DNA from: an uncultured OM182 clade bacterium | Lineage (GTDB): Bacteria; Pseudomonadota; Gammaproteobacteria; Pseudomonadales; Azotimanducaceae | Reading direction: 5' to 3' | Assembly: GCA_905182025.1 (NCBI GenBank) | Contig: CAJJAA010000013.1 | Coordinates: forward strand, 41,505-105,504 | DNA length: 64,000 nucleotides | Shown here: piece after piece, positions 8,055 to 16,162 of the stretch | Numbering within the stretch: position 1 is the stretch's first letter | Layout: each line of letters opens with the position of its first letter | Made by a program: the position numbers and the translations under genes | Notes under the pieces: generated by a model | Seen by the model: only the letters and a program-made list of their open reading frames with translations | Databases searched by the model: none | Told to the model about the DNA's origin: nothing

Positions 8055-10079
8055 ATGAGTACTGAGGTCGCGCCAACAGACAAACCGATGAAATTGAGAT
8101 ACGTACAATTTGCGACGATGCTGTTTTGGGGCTTACAAACTGATTTGTTGCTTTGGGCAATCCCCATGGCAATTGTTTGGGAAGCGCGGTTCTTCATCAA
8201 TCGGAGGTGGAGCCTGCAGCAGCGAGATTTTTATCAAATCGCCGACTTAACAACCGTATTTCTTGTTGGTCTATGTATCTTTTTATATGCAAATAGAACC
8301 GAATATCATTTCATCACAGCATTGGTTCAGTGGTTACCGATACTTTTTTATCCGCTGATACTGATACTCGGTTACAGCACAACCGACCGGATGAGTCTCG
8401 ACGTTCTGTTTTATTCGCTGCGCAGACAAAAACAGCCGGTGACCCAAACCTGGGATATGGATTATTTTCTGTTCGGTTTATGTATCGTCGCAGCCGGCAC
8501 AAACATGGATGGTGCTGCGTTCTATTTTCCCATTGCCGCAGGCCTTGTGGCATTGGCGTTGCTCCCGCTTCGATCCTCTCGCTACAAGATCAATGTCTGG
8601 GTACTTGCCGTCGGCTTGATGTTTCTCGCCGGTTTTATGACCCAAACAGCTATCCGGGGCACGCACCTTGAACTTAAAAAACGCGTTCAAATATGGATAG
8701 CAAACTGGGTTCAACAAAGAAGTAATCCACTAAAAACGCAAACGTCGATGGGTGCGGTCGGTAAATTAAAAATTTCTGATGAAATCTTGTTTCGCATTAA
8801 TGTCCCTGATGGTGGCATCGCGCCACGGTTTTTACAGGAAGCCAGTTACGACCTGCCGTCTGGTAATAGCTGGGCCGTGATGAACTTAAAGTTTAATACC
8901 GTAGATCACGAGGATGACTTCAGGTGGCGGTTAATCGACGATAACCAACGTCACCCGCTGGATATCTATTTGGAATTTCGGCGACCGCAGGCCCTAATAC
9001 CAATTCCGGCAGGCACACGTGTGATAAACGATCTGCCTGCGATCGACATCCAACGCAATAACTATGGCGCGGTGAAAGGCTCAGGCATGGTGCCGAGCCC
9101 TCGCTATCAGGTGGAATTTGGCTTCGACAATCAAATCAATGGACCACCTGATAAATCTGACACTTACGTACCCAAAGCCAAACAAGCGCTGCTATCTAAT
9201 TTGATAGCGACAAACAATCTAAACGCCGAGGCTCCATTGAAAAGCCTGCACCAATTTTTCAGCGACTTTAGGTATAGCCTGTATCAGGATTTAACCGAAC
9301 AAAACGACCCAATTGAACACTTCCTGCTTTCCAGTCAAAAAGGCCATTGCGAGTACTTCGCCAGTGCGACGGTACTACTGCTGAGGCAGATGGGCATACC
9401 CGCACGTTATGTCATCGGTTACGCAGTCCAGGAGTATGACCCGCTCGTTGGCATGTACATTGTACGCCAACGACATGCCCATTCATGGGCGATCGCATTT
9501 ATTGATAACCGCTGGCAGGTCGTCGATACCACGCCGGCCATTTGGGCAGATACGGAATCAAGCCAATCATCCCTAATTCAACCGGCGTTGGATTTGTTAG
9601 CTAATCTAAACTTCATGTATTCCGTCTGGTGGAATGATCAGACGCTTACTGATTACGAAAACTACCTAATTCTGATAGGACTCATTCTTGGGCTCATTTT
9701 GGCTTATCGTATATTCACCAGTGAGCAGATTGATATAAAACCACCGCCTGCAGGCCAAACTGTTAACGACCCAGCGCTTTCAGGCAATGAATCACCTCTT
9801 TATCAACTCATTGATCGTTTAACGCAGGCGGGATTCAATCGAACCAAGGGTGAACTACTGAACGATTGGCTGAAGCGAATTGGCTACGAGCGATATATAC
9901 CTATGTTAGCGACTCACCAGAGGTGGCGATTCGACCCTCTGGGTGTTTCAAACGAAGCGAAAGCGTTATTAGTCTCTCAGGTTGACGAGTCAATTGAACG
10001 ACTCAACGTTGAGTTGGATGAAAAGACTGAAGCGGCACCCAAACTCAAGTTAGATAACGATCAGCACAAGCTAAGCTAG
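8055..10079 (+). CDS. tgpA: TgpA-type membrane transglutaminase-like protein
   Basis: A 674-residue membrane protein. The first 200 residues carry several hydrophobic helices (DUF3488-like), followed by a periplasmic transglutaminase-core domain. The predicted triad is Cys in KGHCEYFASA (near 431), His in RQRHAHSWAI (near 474) and Asp in QVVDTTPAIW (near 490). A last membrane helix (YLILIGLILGLILAY) lies near residue 540, with a C-terminal cytoplasmic domain. This architecture matches TgpA, essential in Pseudomonas aeruginosa and found with MoxR and DUF58. It starts 11 bases after the DUF58 stop. Its substrate is not established. Confidence 0.93.
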   Translation: MSTEVAPTDKPMKLRYVQFATMLFWGLQTDLLLWAIPMAIVWEARFFINRRWSLQQRDFYQIADLTTVFLVGLCIFLYANRTEYHFITALVQWLPILFYPLILILGYSTTDRMSLDVLFYSLRRQKQPVTQTWDMDYFLFGLCIVAAGTNMDGAAFYFPIAAGLVALALLPLRSSRYKINVWVLAVGLMFLAGFMTQTAIRGTHLELKKRVQIWIANWVQQRSNPLKTQTSMGAVGKLKISDEILFRINVPDGGIAPRFLQEASYDLPSGNSWAVMNLKFNTVDHEDDFRWRLIDDNQRHPLDIYLEFRRPQALIPIPAGTRVINDLPAIDIQRNNYGAVKGSGMVPSPRYQVEFGFDNQINGPPDKSDTYVPKAKQALLSNLIATNNLNAEAPLKSLHQFFSDFRYSLYQDLTEQNDPIEHFLLSSQKGHCEYFASATVLLLRQMGIPARYVIGYAVQEYDPLVGMYIVRQRHAHSWAIAFIDNRWQVVDTTPAIWADTESSQSSLIQPALDLLANLNFMYSVWWNDQTLTDYENYLILIGLILGLILAYRIFTSEQIDIKPPPAGQTVNDPALSGNESPLYQLIDRLTQAGFNRTKGELLNDWLKRIGYERYIPMLATHQRWRFDPLGVSNEAKALLVSQVDESIERLNVELDEKTEAAPKLKLDNDQHKLS

Positions 10080-10114
10080 GCACAGGGCGCACCAAATTAC
10101 GCGTCATTGATTCT

Positions 10115-10267
10115 TTAGGCATCTCGCACTAAAACTGCGCCAGCATCGGCCTCAAAGACATCGACCCCTTTAAAATCGGCTAGATCGAGCTTCCTCGCGC
10201 TAATACACGAGGCGCTGATGGTAAGTTGATCCTGTGTTCCTGCGCTAGTTCTTATGCTAATTCAGGG
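10115..10267 (-). pseudogene. Possible gene remnant, unrecognised
   Basis: In the 213 bases between tgpA and the DUF7064-type gene there is a minus-strand frame of about 50 codons ending in TAA at 10115. Its last part, SARKLDLADFKGVDVFEADAGAVLVRDA, looks protein-like in composition. No ATG, GTG or TTG with a ribosome site opens it, and a TGA closes it upstream. It could be the decayed tail of a gene once following the DUF7064 gene, or chance. No family recognised. Confidence 0.25.
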
Positions 10268-10292
10268 ACTCGATCGCGTATTTCGTTTTTGC

Positions 10293-11252
10293 TTAGATCG
10301 TATCGTCCGGTTGATCGAGAAATTCACTCAGACCATAACCAACCCTTTCGCCGTCAAGCGTATACTGGGTCATACCTTCGCCAATATAGGTCATCTGTTC
10401 CGAGCGTCGATTGCGCAAAGGGATAAACCCCTGAACCTTTCCTTGGACGATATGTTTGTCACCATTTTCCAGTTTGACCTTAGCGGTGAAATCTTTGTGA
10501 AAACGGCTATCGGGCTCGAAGTTAACCGATAGATCAAGATCAGTAACCCGAATGAACTCATCGCCCTTATGGAACATGCCGCCCTTTCGGTCCCCGACGA
10601 TCGATAAGACCATGCCAAGGTCATCACCATAATTACCGGTAATCCAACGATAGGAAGGAATGGACTGCCAGTACCTTGGACCCCATGAATGGTCCCGCAG
10701 ACCATGACCGTTTATTAAAATGGGTGCTTCGCCCTCGATTTGAATGGTGCCGCTGACTTTCATATGTTGTTCATAGTGAGCGCGAGCAAAATCATTACCG
10801 TCATCAGGTTCACCGACATGGCCATATATTGGACCGACGCCGTCGTGCACGAGCTCTATCTTGAGTTTCCTAAAAGGATTCGACTTAAAGGCCTTACTCG
10901 GATCTTTCATATCTGTGGGATTGGCCATATACAAGGCTGAGCCTTCGTAGGTGGTCCGAATTTTCTCACCTGCAACGAGCACTTCAATTTTCGCCCCACC
11001 CGCATCCCAACCATCATTGTGAGAGATTTCAGGTTTTTTATAGTTGAAGAATGCCGAGCCATCGTCGTTATAAACGATCACCGTCATTTCCGCATAACCC
11101 TCATTGGCTCGATTTCCCATGCGAATGAAACCACCGCGATTGTGGGTCGTGTCAAAGAAGTTGAAGTAAACTGACTCGTTGAAATTCTCTTCAGGGCCAA
11201 GCGGATGTGTGTAATCGTCTTCCGGCTTAACATTACCAACGATCTTAACCAT
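10293..11252 (-). CDS. DUF7064/lipocalin-like (CrtC/AttH fold) protein
   Basis: A 319-residue soluble protein without signal peptide. The sequence is rich in beta-strand patterns, with GFIRMGNRANEGYAEMTVIVY near the N-terminus and LINGHGLRDHSWGPRYWQSIPSYRWITGNYGDDLGMVLSIV in the middle. The HG.RDHSWGPR motif is typical of the hydroxyneurosporene-synthase/AttH-like lipocalin superfamily and DUF7064-type proteins, which often accompany lipid or terpenoid degradation genes. Here it stands alone, transcribed away from the kdsD operon. Enzyme activity and ligand are unknown; the family call is from motif memory. Confidence 0.65.
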   Translation of the reverse strand: MVKIVGNVKPEDDYTHPLGPEENFNESVYFNFFDTTHNRGGFIRMGNRANEGYAEMTVIVYNDDGSAFFNYKKPEISHNDGWDAGGAKIEVLVAGEKIRTTYEGSALYMANPTDMKDPSKAFKSNPFRKLKIELVHDGVGPIYGHVGEPDDGNDFARAHYEQHMKVSGTIQIEGEAPILINGHGLRDHSWGPRYWQSIPSYRWITGNYGDDLGMVLSIVGDRKGGMFHKGDEFIRVTDLDLSVNFEPDSRFHKDFTAKVKLENGDKHIVQGKVQGFIPLRNRRSEQMTYIGEGMTQYTLDGERVGYGLSEFLDQPDDTI

Positions 11253-11363
11253 TTGAATATTCTCCTTGCGCTGACTCAGCGATAAGTAAAACGTTTATCA
11301 AAAACAGTGAACTTTATTAATCAGATTGTCTCCAAGACATGCTACATCATCCATTTCATCGAG

Positions 11364-11369
11364 TATAAT
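11364..11369 (+). promoter_or_regulatory. Candidate -10 element upstream of the kdsD-like operon
   Basis: A perfect TATAAT lies 60 bases before the preferred TTG start at 11430. The candidate -35, GCTACA with 17-base spacing, is poor. If real, transcription begins near 11376, which excludes the long ORF-track start at 11307. Confidence 0.4.
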
Positions 11370-11429
11370 GCCCTGATATTGCACTCGGACCATCATGCTC
11401 AAGCGGGTCATTACCAAAAGGACAGTCAG

Positions 11430-12047
11430 TTGAATATACAAGACAATATGTCATCGATTATGAAGATGGAATCCGACGCCATCGCGAGCGTTAAGGTCAA
11501 TGATGAGTTTGAAAAAGCGGTTCTCTTTATTAAGAACCGCAGTGGCAAGGTCATCACGACGGGCATCGGCAAAGCCGGCTTCGTCGCTAACCGGTTTGCT
11601 GCAACCCTTTCTTCGACTGGCACGCCCGCTTTTTACATACATCCAGCAGAAGCCGGACATGGTGATCTTGGCATGTTGGGCGAAGGTGACGTCATTGTAG
11701 CTTTCTCAACCAGTGGTAAATCCATCGAAGTCGTTGAGATGTTACAAATGGCAGCAGAATTCGGCGTAGATCATGTCATCGGGGTCACATCTCACACTGA
11801 TTCTCCGCTTCGAGACCTCAGTACCTTCACCTTGGATATGGGACCGGATATTGAAGAGGCCTGTCCGTTGAACTTAACGCCCAGCACATCGATTGCAGTT
11901 ATGTCAGCAATTTGCGACGCCATCAGCCTGACACTACTTGAGCTGAACGAATTCAGTAAGCAGGAATACGGTAGACGCCACCACAAAGGTTATCTAGGCT
12001 CAGTCGCCAGAGCTTCACACAAATACGACAGTGAGGCGGATGATTGA
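11430..12047 (+). CDS. kdsD: KdsD/GutQ-like arabinose 5-phosphate isomerase, SIS domain only
   Basis: A SIS-domain sugar-phosphate isomerase of about 205 residues. The motifs GKVITTGIGKAGFVANRFAATLSSTGTPAFYIHPAEAGHGDLGM match D-arabinose 5-phosphate isomerase, which interconverts ribulose 5-phosphate and arabinose 5-phosphate for Kdo synthesis. Full-length KdsD has two CBS domains after the SIS domain; here the protein ends just after it. I chose TTG 11430 because AAAGGA lies 8 bases upstream; ATG 11448 is the alternative and lacks a ribosome site. The last codons overlap the TTG of the next gene. Confidence 0.82.
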   Translation: MNIQDNMSSIMKMESDAIASVKVNDEFEKAVLFIKNRSGKVITTGIGKAGFVANRFAATLSSTGTPAFYIHPAEAGHGDLGMLGEGDVIVAFSTSGKSIEVVEMLQMAAEFGVDHVIGVTSHTDSPLRDLSTFTLDMGPDIEEACPLNLTPSTSIAVMSAICDAISLTLLELNEFSKQEYGRRHHKGYLGSVARASHKYDSEADD

Positions 12048-12943
12048 ATAATCCATCGCTCTTAGACCCTGCTTATGTTGCGCAACAGTATGTTCAGGAA
12101 GTAAAGACTGCAATCGGCAAAGACAATCTTAAGATTAACATTGTCGGCATCATTGCGAGTCAAGACAAACCCTCCCTCGCCTATGCCAATGCTACTAAGC
12201 AAAAATTCAATGACATCGGTATAAGCTACGATCTGAGATCGGTCGAACGTTTAGATCTCGAATCTATCATCACAGACTTGAACGATGATGACAGCGTTCA
12301 TGGAATTTTCATTTACTTCCCAGTCTTCAATAACCGACAAGATGACTACCTTCGCAATTTGGTCGACTATAGAAAAGACATAGAAGCGGGCAGCAACTAT
12401 TGGACTCGTAAGTTGTATAACAATGACCGCTTTGTAAACGTGGCAAAGTCTCACAAGGCATTGTTACCGTGCACGCCTTTAGCCATCGTAAAAATGCTAA
12501 CGCATGTCGGTGTCTACAATCCGAACGAAGCAAGACCCATTCAGAATAAAGTCGTGACCATATTCAATCGTAGTGAAGTCATTGGCCGTCCGCTTGCGGT
12601 GATGATGTCCAATGATGGCGCAACGATTTACAGTTTCGATGAAAACGGACCACTGAAATTTGAAAATGCGCAACCGTCAGAAATCAAAATTACTCGAACG
12701 CAGGCATTGCGGCAGTCTGACATCGTCGTAACGGGCGTACCCAATAGTAAGTTTGAAAAAGTGAGTGCGTCTGAAATACAGCCAGGTACTGTTTGCATTA
12801 ACTTCTCAAGCACGCCTAATTTCAACGACGACGTTAACACCCATACGGACATCTATATCCCTCGAGTTGGCCCGATGACAGTTGCCATGTGCATGAGGAA
12901 TACGCTTCGGCTCTATATGAACTTTCATCAGGACAAAAATTGA
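12044..12943 (+). CDS. Mtd1-like NAD-dependent methylenetetrahydrofolate dehydrogenase
   Basis: A 299-residue FolD-superfamily protein whose closest remembered relative is yeast Mtd1, the monofunctional NAD-dependent 5,10-methylene-THF dehydrogenase. Shared stretches include LLPCTPLAIVKML, IFNRSEVIGRPLAVMMSNDGATIYSFD and GTVCINFSSTPNF. The residue four after Tyr47, where FolD has its cyclohydrolase Lys, is Thr51. The FolD Gln of VQLPLP is Tyr91 (IYFPVF). Both changes are those of Mtd1, so cyclohydrolase activity should be missing. It starts with TTG overlapping the kdsD stop (TTGA), with GAGG upstream. The next gene can supply the cyclohydrolase step. Confidence 0.85.
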   Translation: MNNPSLLDPAYVAQQYVQEVKTAIGKDNLKINIVGIIASQDKPSLAYANATKQKFNDIGISYDLRSVERLDLESIITDLNDDDSVHGIFIYFPVFNNRQDDYLRNLVDYRKDIEAGSNYWTRKLYNNDRFVNVAKSHKALLPCTPLAIVKMLTHVGVYNPNEARPIQNKVVTIFNRSEVIGRPLAVMMSNDGATIYSFDENGPLKFENAQPSEIKITRTQALRQSDIVVTGVPNSKFEKVSASEIQPGTVCINFSSTPNFNDDVNTHTDIYIPRVGPMTVAMCMRNTLRLYMNFHQDKN

Positions 12944-13605
12944 ATCAGCAAAGCCTCCAAAGCTATCTCGACAAACTTTCGAGCAGTGCCGCAACGCCCG
13001 GCGGCGGAGCTGTTGCAGCACTTACAGGCGCACAAGCGGCCGCACTGATCTCAATGGTCTGTAACCTCACAAAGAGCAAGACCAAGCGCGCCGCAAGCAA
13101 CAGTGCAGACGATGATGCAAACGACAAACCAAACGATCAGGCAAAAGAAATACAGGCAATCAACAAGCGGGCAGAGCAAGCACGGGCACAGTTCGACCAG
13201 CTCGCTGACGATGATATCGAAGGCTTTACTGCGGTAATGACCGCATACAAAATGCCAAAGTCAAACCCGCAAGAGCGGTCTGATCAGCACACAACGTTAC
13301 AAGACGCGTTAAAACACGCAGCACAAGCACCACTGCAGACAGCGACTTTAGCGAGCAGTCTTGCTCAAGACATTCAACGTCTCAGTGAAATTGGCAACAA
13401 AAACCTCATTACTGACGTCGGTATTGCCGCATTATTGATACCCGCAACCGTACAAGCAGCAAGAATGAACGTGCTAATCAACCTATCATCAATGCAGGAT
13501 GAGCAGTTTATAAAAAATGCCCTGGCCGCTCTTGAATCGGCAACCAGCCAAGCTTCACCGCTGACTAAATTGGCCGACAGTATTTGTACGTCTCTTCTCA
13601 ATTGA
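12940..13605 (+). CDS. fchA: FchA-type methenyl-THF cyclohydrolase / cyclodeaminase family
   Basis: About 221 residues from TTG 12940, which overlaps the stop of the Mtd1-like gene as TTGA and has AGGA 7 bases upstream. The ORF track starts earlier at ATG 12889. The N-terminal signature LQSYLDKLSSSAATPGGGAVAALTGAQAAALISMVCNLTKSK is that of the formiminotransferase-cyclodeaminase family; standalone members include FchA, which hydrolyses 5,10-methenyl-THF to 10-formyl-THF. With the neighbouring dehydrogenase it would convert methylene-THF to formyl-THF. Formimino-THF cyclodeaminase activity is possible, but no histidine degradation genes are nearby. Confidence 0.87.
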   Translation: MNQQSLQSYLDKLSSSAATPGGGAVAALTGAQAAALISMVCNLTKSKTKRAASNSADDDANDKPNDQAKEIQAINKRAEQARAQFDQLADDDIEGFTAVMTAYKMPKSNPQERSDQHTTLQDALKHAAQAPLQTATLASSLAQDIQRLSEIGNKNLITDVGIAALLIPATVQAARMNVLINLSSMQDEQFIKNALAALESATSQASPLTKLADSICTSLLN

Positions 13606-13712
13606 TCGTCTCTACAGTGATCGCTCAAAACAAGTGTCCCGGCACCTCAATAAATTGCCTGAAGCTCATTGCAACAACGAGTACAAAATCCTACAACAAC
13701 ACCTATTTAATA

Positions 13713-15470
13713 TTGCGAGGCATAGCCCTTGTGACACTGGTCAGCTTAATAAGCAGCTGCAGCCTCAAAATTCCCTACTTGAACTCAACCGAAAAAACAG
13801 AAAAGAGCACCAGTGCAGCCAGTCAATCTGAGTCAAACACATCACCGGCAAATCAAAAAAAACAAGCAGCGCCAAACTCAGCCTTAATGAAGAGGCAATT
13901 CGAAAACAAAATCGCCGACAAGGTTATCGATAACTACTTGATGTCTCGTACCGACCAGCGCCATGCAAGGAGTGAATTCCTGACTAGAGATGCTCTGCAA
14001 CAAAATGCTGTTCACCTGACGATCGCAAATGAACAGCTCCAACGCCTCGACCAAAAACTTCTCAGGGAAAAAAATCGGAATAGGACACGCCAGTTAGCGG
14101 CCTTGCAAGCATCACGGCAAAGAGTTGCGAGCCATTGGGCGGAACTGAACCATCTCAATGAATTGGATGCTCTTTGGCCAAAGCTCATCTTTGAACCTCT
14201 ATCAGAACGGGACTTAGCCGCTGAAGAAGACTATCTTTTGTCAACTAAGAGCAAACTGGTTGATCTGCAATTACGCATCACAGCGCAATATGCCGCCGGC
14301 CAGTTATATCCCGAACTACTCCTGACCGATTCAAAGAGTCGATTAAAAGCAGTTGTTAGATCGACAAGTAGAAGTCCGAATAAAGACAATCCCTACCTGT
14401 TGCGCTTTCAACAACAACTCTTATACGCATCCATCACAGATCAACAGAAGCAGCAGCGTTTTGAGGCCTTCACAGGTCGGTTCCATAAACTTATTCAACC
14501 CGCATTTAAAGCATTCCTAAGTTTTCTTGAGTCCTTGGACTCACAATCAAATATAGAAAAGCCTCTTCTGCTTACGGGTACTTTTGGCGCCGTTGATGCC
14601 AGCTTAAATAGAGAGCGCGTTAATCAACTTAAACTCAGCTTGGCCGACATCGATGAATCGATCGTCGAACTCGCGCCTAACATCAATATAAAAACACTTT
14701 ACGCTGACCCAGCTTATTTATTAGCCGATAAACCAAAACCTAAACAAATGGCGCTAAACCTTTTGACCTTGTACGTTGCAGACATCGAGTTTGAACTTAC
14801 CACCTGGTTTTACAGACGGCCAAGTGATGAGGTTTTGTTAGTCGCTGCCGACCAACTCAGTTCGGATATGATTCACTACGAAAATGGACAAGTCGCGTTC
14901 GACCTCGAAACAATGACGGCATTACCCGATTTTGAATATGAAAGCCTGGCCTATCAATTCGTCGTACCCGGTGCACACATGTTAGCCCCATGGACTGACC
15001 TTCATACGGGACAAAGCCCTATGGCTGATGCATTTACGTTGGCCTGGAATCAATACAGCCAAACACTACCGATTGCTAATCCGTCATTTTATGTTGAAGA
15101 CCTTTCACGCATCGGACATCGGGTCAGATATAAACGTTTCCTCACCAAAGCACTAGTCGATTTGCAACTGCATACAGGTCAATGGAGTGTTGAGGAGGCC
15201 GAGCTATTCATGTCGAGTCAACTGCCCTACCGTGAGGCTTTTATAGAAGCGGAAATAATTTCGATACTTAAACACCCGGGGAAAAACTTCGAAGCCTGGC
15301 AGTTGGCAGAATCGATTGAAGCAACGGTGACCGAGGTTATTGTTACGGGGCAATTATCGTTAAAAGAAACCCATCAGACGCTACTCCGAAATAGTCCTAT
15401 GGACCATAAGACACTCATGTTAGTACGACAATCGTTACTCAAAAGAAGTCAAAAAAACAGTACACAATAG
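13713..15470 (+). CDS. DUF885-like lipoprotein with degenerate metal site
   Basis: TTG 13713 gives a 585-residue protein opening MRGIALVTLVSLISSC, a good lipoprotein signal with Ser at +2 (outer membrane sorting). The ORF track starts at 13584, and TTG 13602 overlaps the fchA stop, but both give an overlong N-region. The C-terminal third resembles DUF885 (M32-like) proteins: VEDLSRIGHRVRYKRFLTKALVDLQLHTGQWSVEEAELFM and a conserved PG before the end. Where DUF885 enzymes have HE.xPGHH, this protein has QFVVPGAH, so metal binding is probably lost. Last gene of the operon. Function unknown. Confidence 0.7.
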   Translation: MRGIALVTLVSLISSCSLKIPYLNSTEKTEKSTSAASQSESNTSPANQKKQAAPNSALMKRQFENKIADKVIDNYLMSRTDQRHARSEFLTRDALQQNAVHLTIANEQLQRLDQKLLREKNRNRTRQLAALQASRQRVASHWAELNHLNELDALWPKLIFEPLSERDLAAEEDYLLSTKSKLVDLQLRITAQYAAGQLYPELLLTDSKSRLKAVVRSTSRSPNKDNPYLLRFQQQLLYASITDQQKQQRFEAFTGRFHKLIQPAFKAFLSFLESLDSQSNIEKPLLLTGTFGAVDASLNRERVNQLKLSLADIDESIVELAPNINIKTLYADPAYLLADKPKPKQMALNLLTLYVADIEFELTTWFYRRPSDEVLLVAADQLSSDMIHYENGQVAFDLETMTALPDFEYESLAYQFVVPGAHMLAPWTDLHTGQSPMADAFTLAWNQYSQTLPIANPSFYVEDLSRIGHRVRYKRFLTKALVDLQLHTGQWSVEEAELFMSSQLPYREAFIEAEIISILKHPGKNFEAWQLAESIEATVTEVIVTGQLSLKETHQTLLRNSPMDHKTLMLVRQSLLKRSQKNSTQ

Positions 15471-15471
15471 G

Positions 15472-15927
15472 TTACTCACTCGATGAACATGACCATTTGT
15501 TCCTAACCGCTCTGCCGCCTCTATAGGTGGTTGCTATGGCCTCGGACAAGCACATCTCATAAAGGTGATAGTTACTCGAGGGGCGATAGCTGCAAATCTT
15601 TTCAGCCTCAGCTCGCAACTGTTCATCATCGATTCGCCTTAGCCGGCCGACCAATTGAAATTCACCACTGCTACCAGAGCTGTCCGACATGCCACAATGA
15701 AGACTAAACGCATTGTTATTTTCAAGATCTTTGATTTTTGATGAAGCCGGTTCGGCAAAAATAAAACAGCGATCATCGCCAACAATAGCGGTAACTGGAT
15801 GTATACGGGGGTTACCTGACCGTCTTACGGTTGCTAAATAAGAAACCTTGCCGTCAATTCGTGCTTTACCAAACGCAGCAATCTCAGCGGCATCAGCCGC
15901 AAGTGTTCCCCAGGACATCTCTTGCAC
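15472..15927 (-). CDS. Pyridoxamine 5'-phosphate oxidase-like FMN-binding protein
   Basis: A 151-residue split-barrel protein. The N-terminal part KARIDGKVSYLATVRRSGNPRIHPVTAIVGDDRCFIFAEPASSKIKDLENN is the usual pattern of PNPOx-like flavin reductase or F420-binding proteins. It starts with GTG at 15927, with AGGAG 6 bases upstream. It converges on the DUF885-like gene with one base between the stops. Members bind FMN, haem or F420, and the cofactor cannot be decided here. It is unlikely to be true PdxH, which is longer. Confidence 0.8.
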   Translation of the reverse strand: MQEMSWGTLAADAAEIAAFGKARIDGKVSYLATVRRSGNPRIHPVTAIVGDDRCFIFAEPASSKIKDLENNNAFSLHCGMSDSSGSSGEFQLVGRLRRIDDEQLRAEAEKICSYRPSSNYHLYEMCLSEAIATTYRGGRAVRNKWSCSSSE

Positions 15928-16162
15928 ATCGTTCTCCTCAAGATAAAAGCAGCACTATTAAGGTTATTTCAATCAAGCCTCACGGGTAAAGTCTTTCTTA
16001 CGATTGTTACCAAGTTGGCCGGTGGGTTAGTGGGTTGGCGGACGCTGCCATTATAATTGGCGGTTTCTATGCGCCAGTTCCCTCTATCGCAACTGGCCTG
16101 CGCTTATCTGGGCTTGTTTGGACTGCGCAAGAGCCTTGTATGACATAGAACGCCCTCACACA

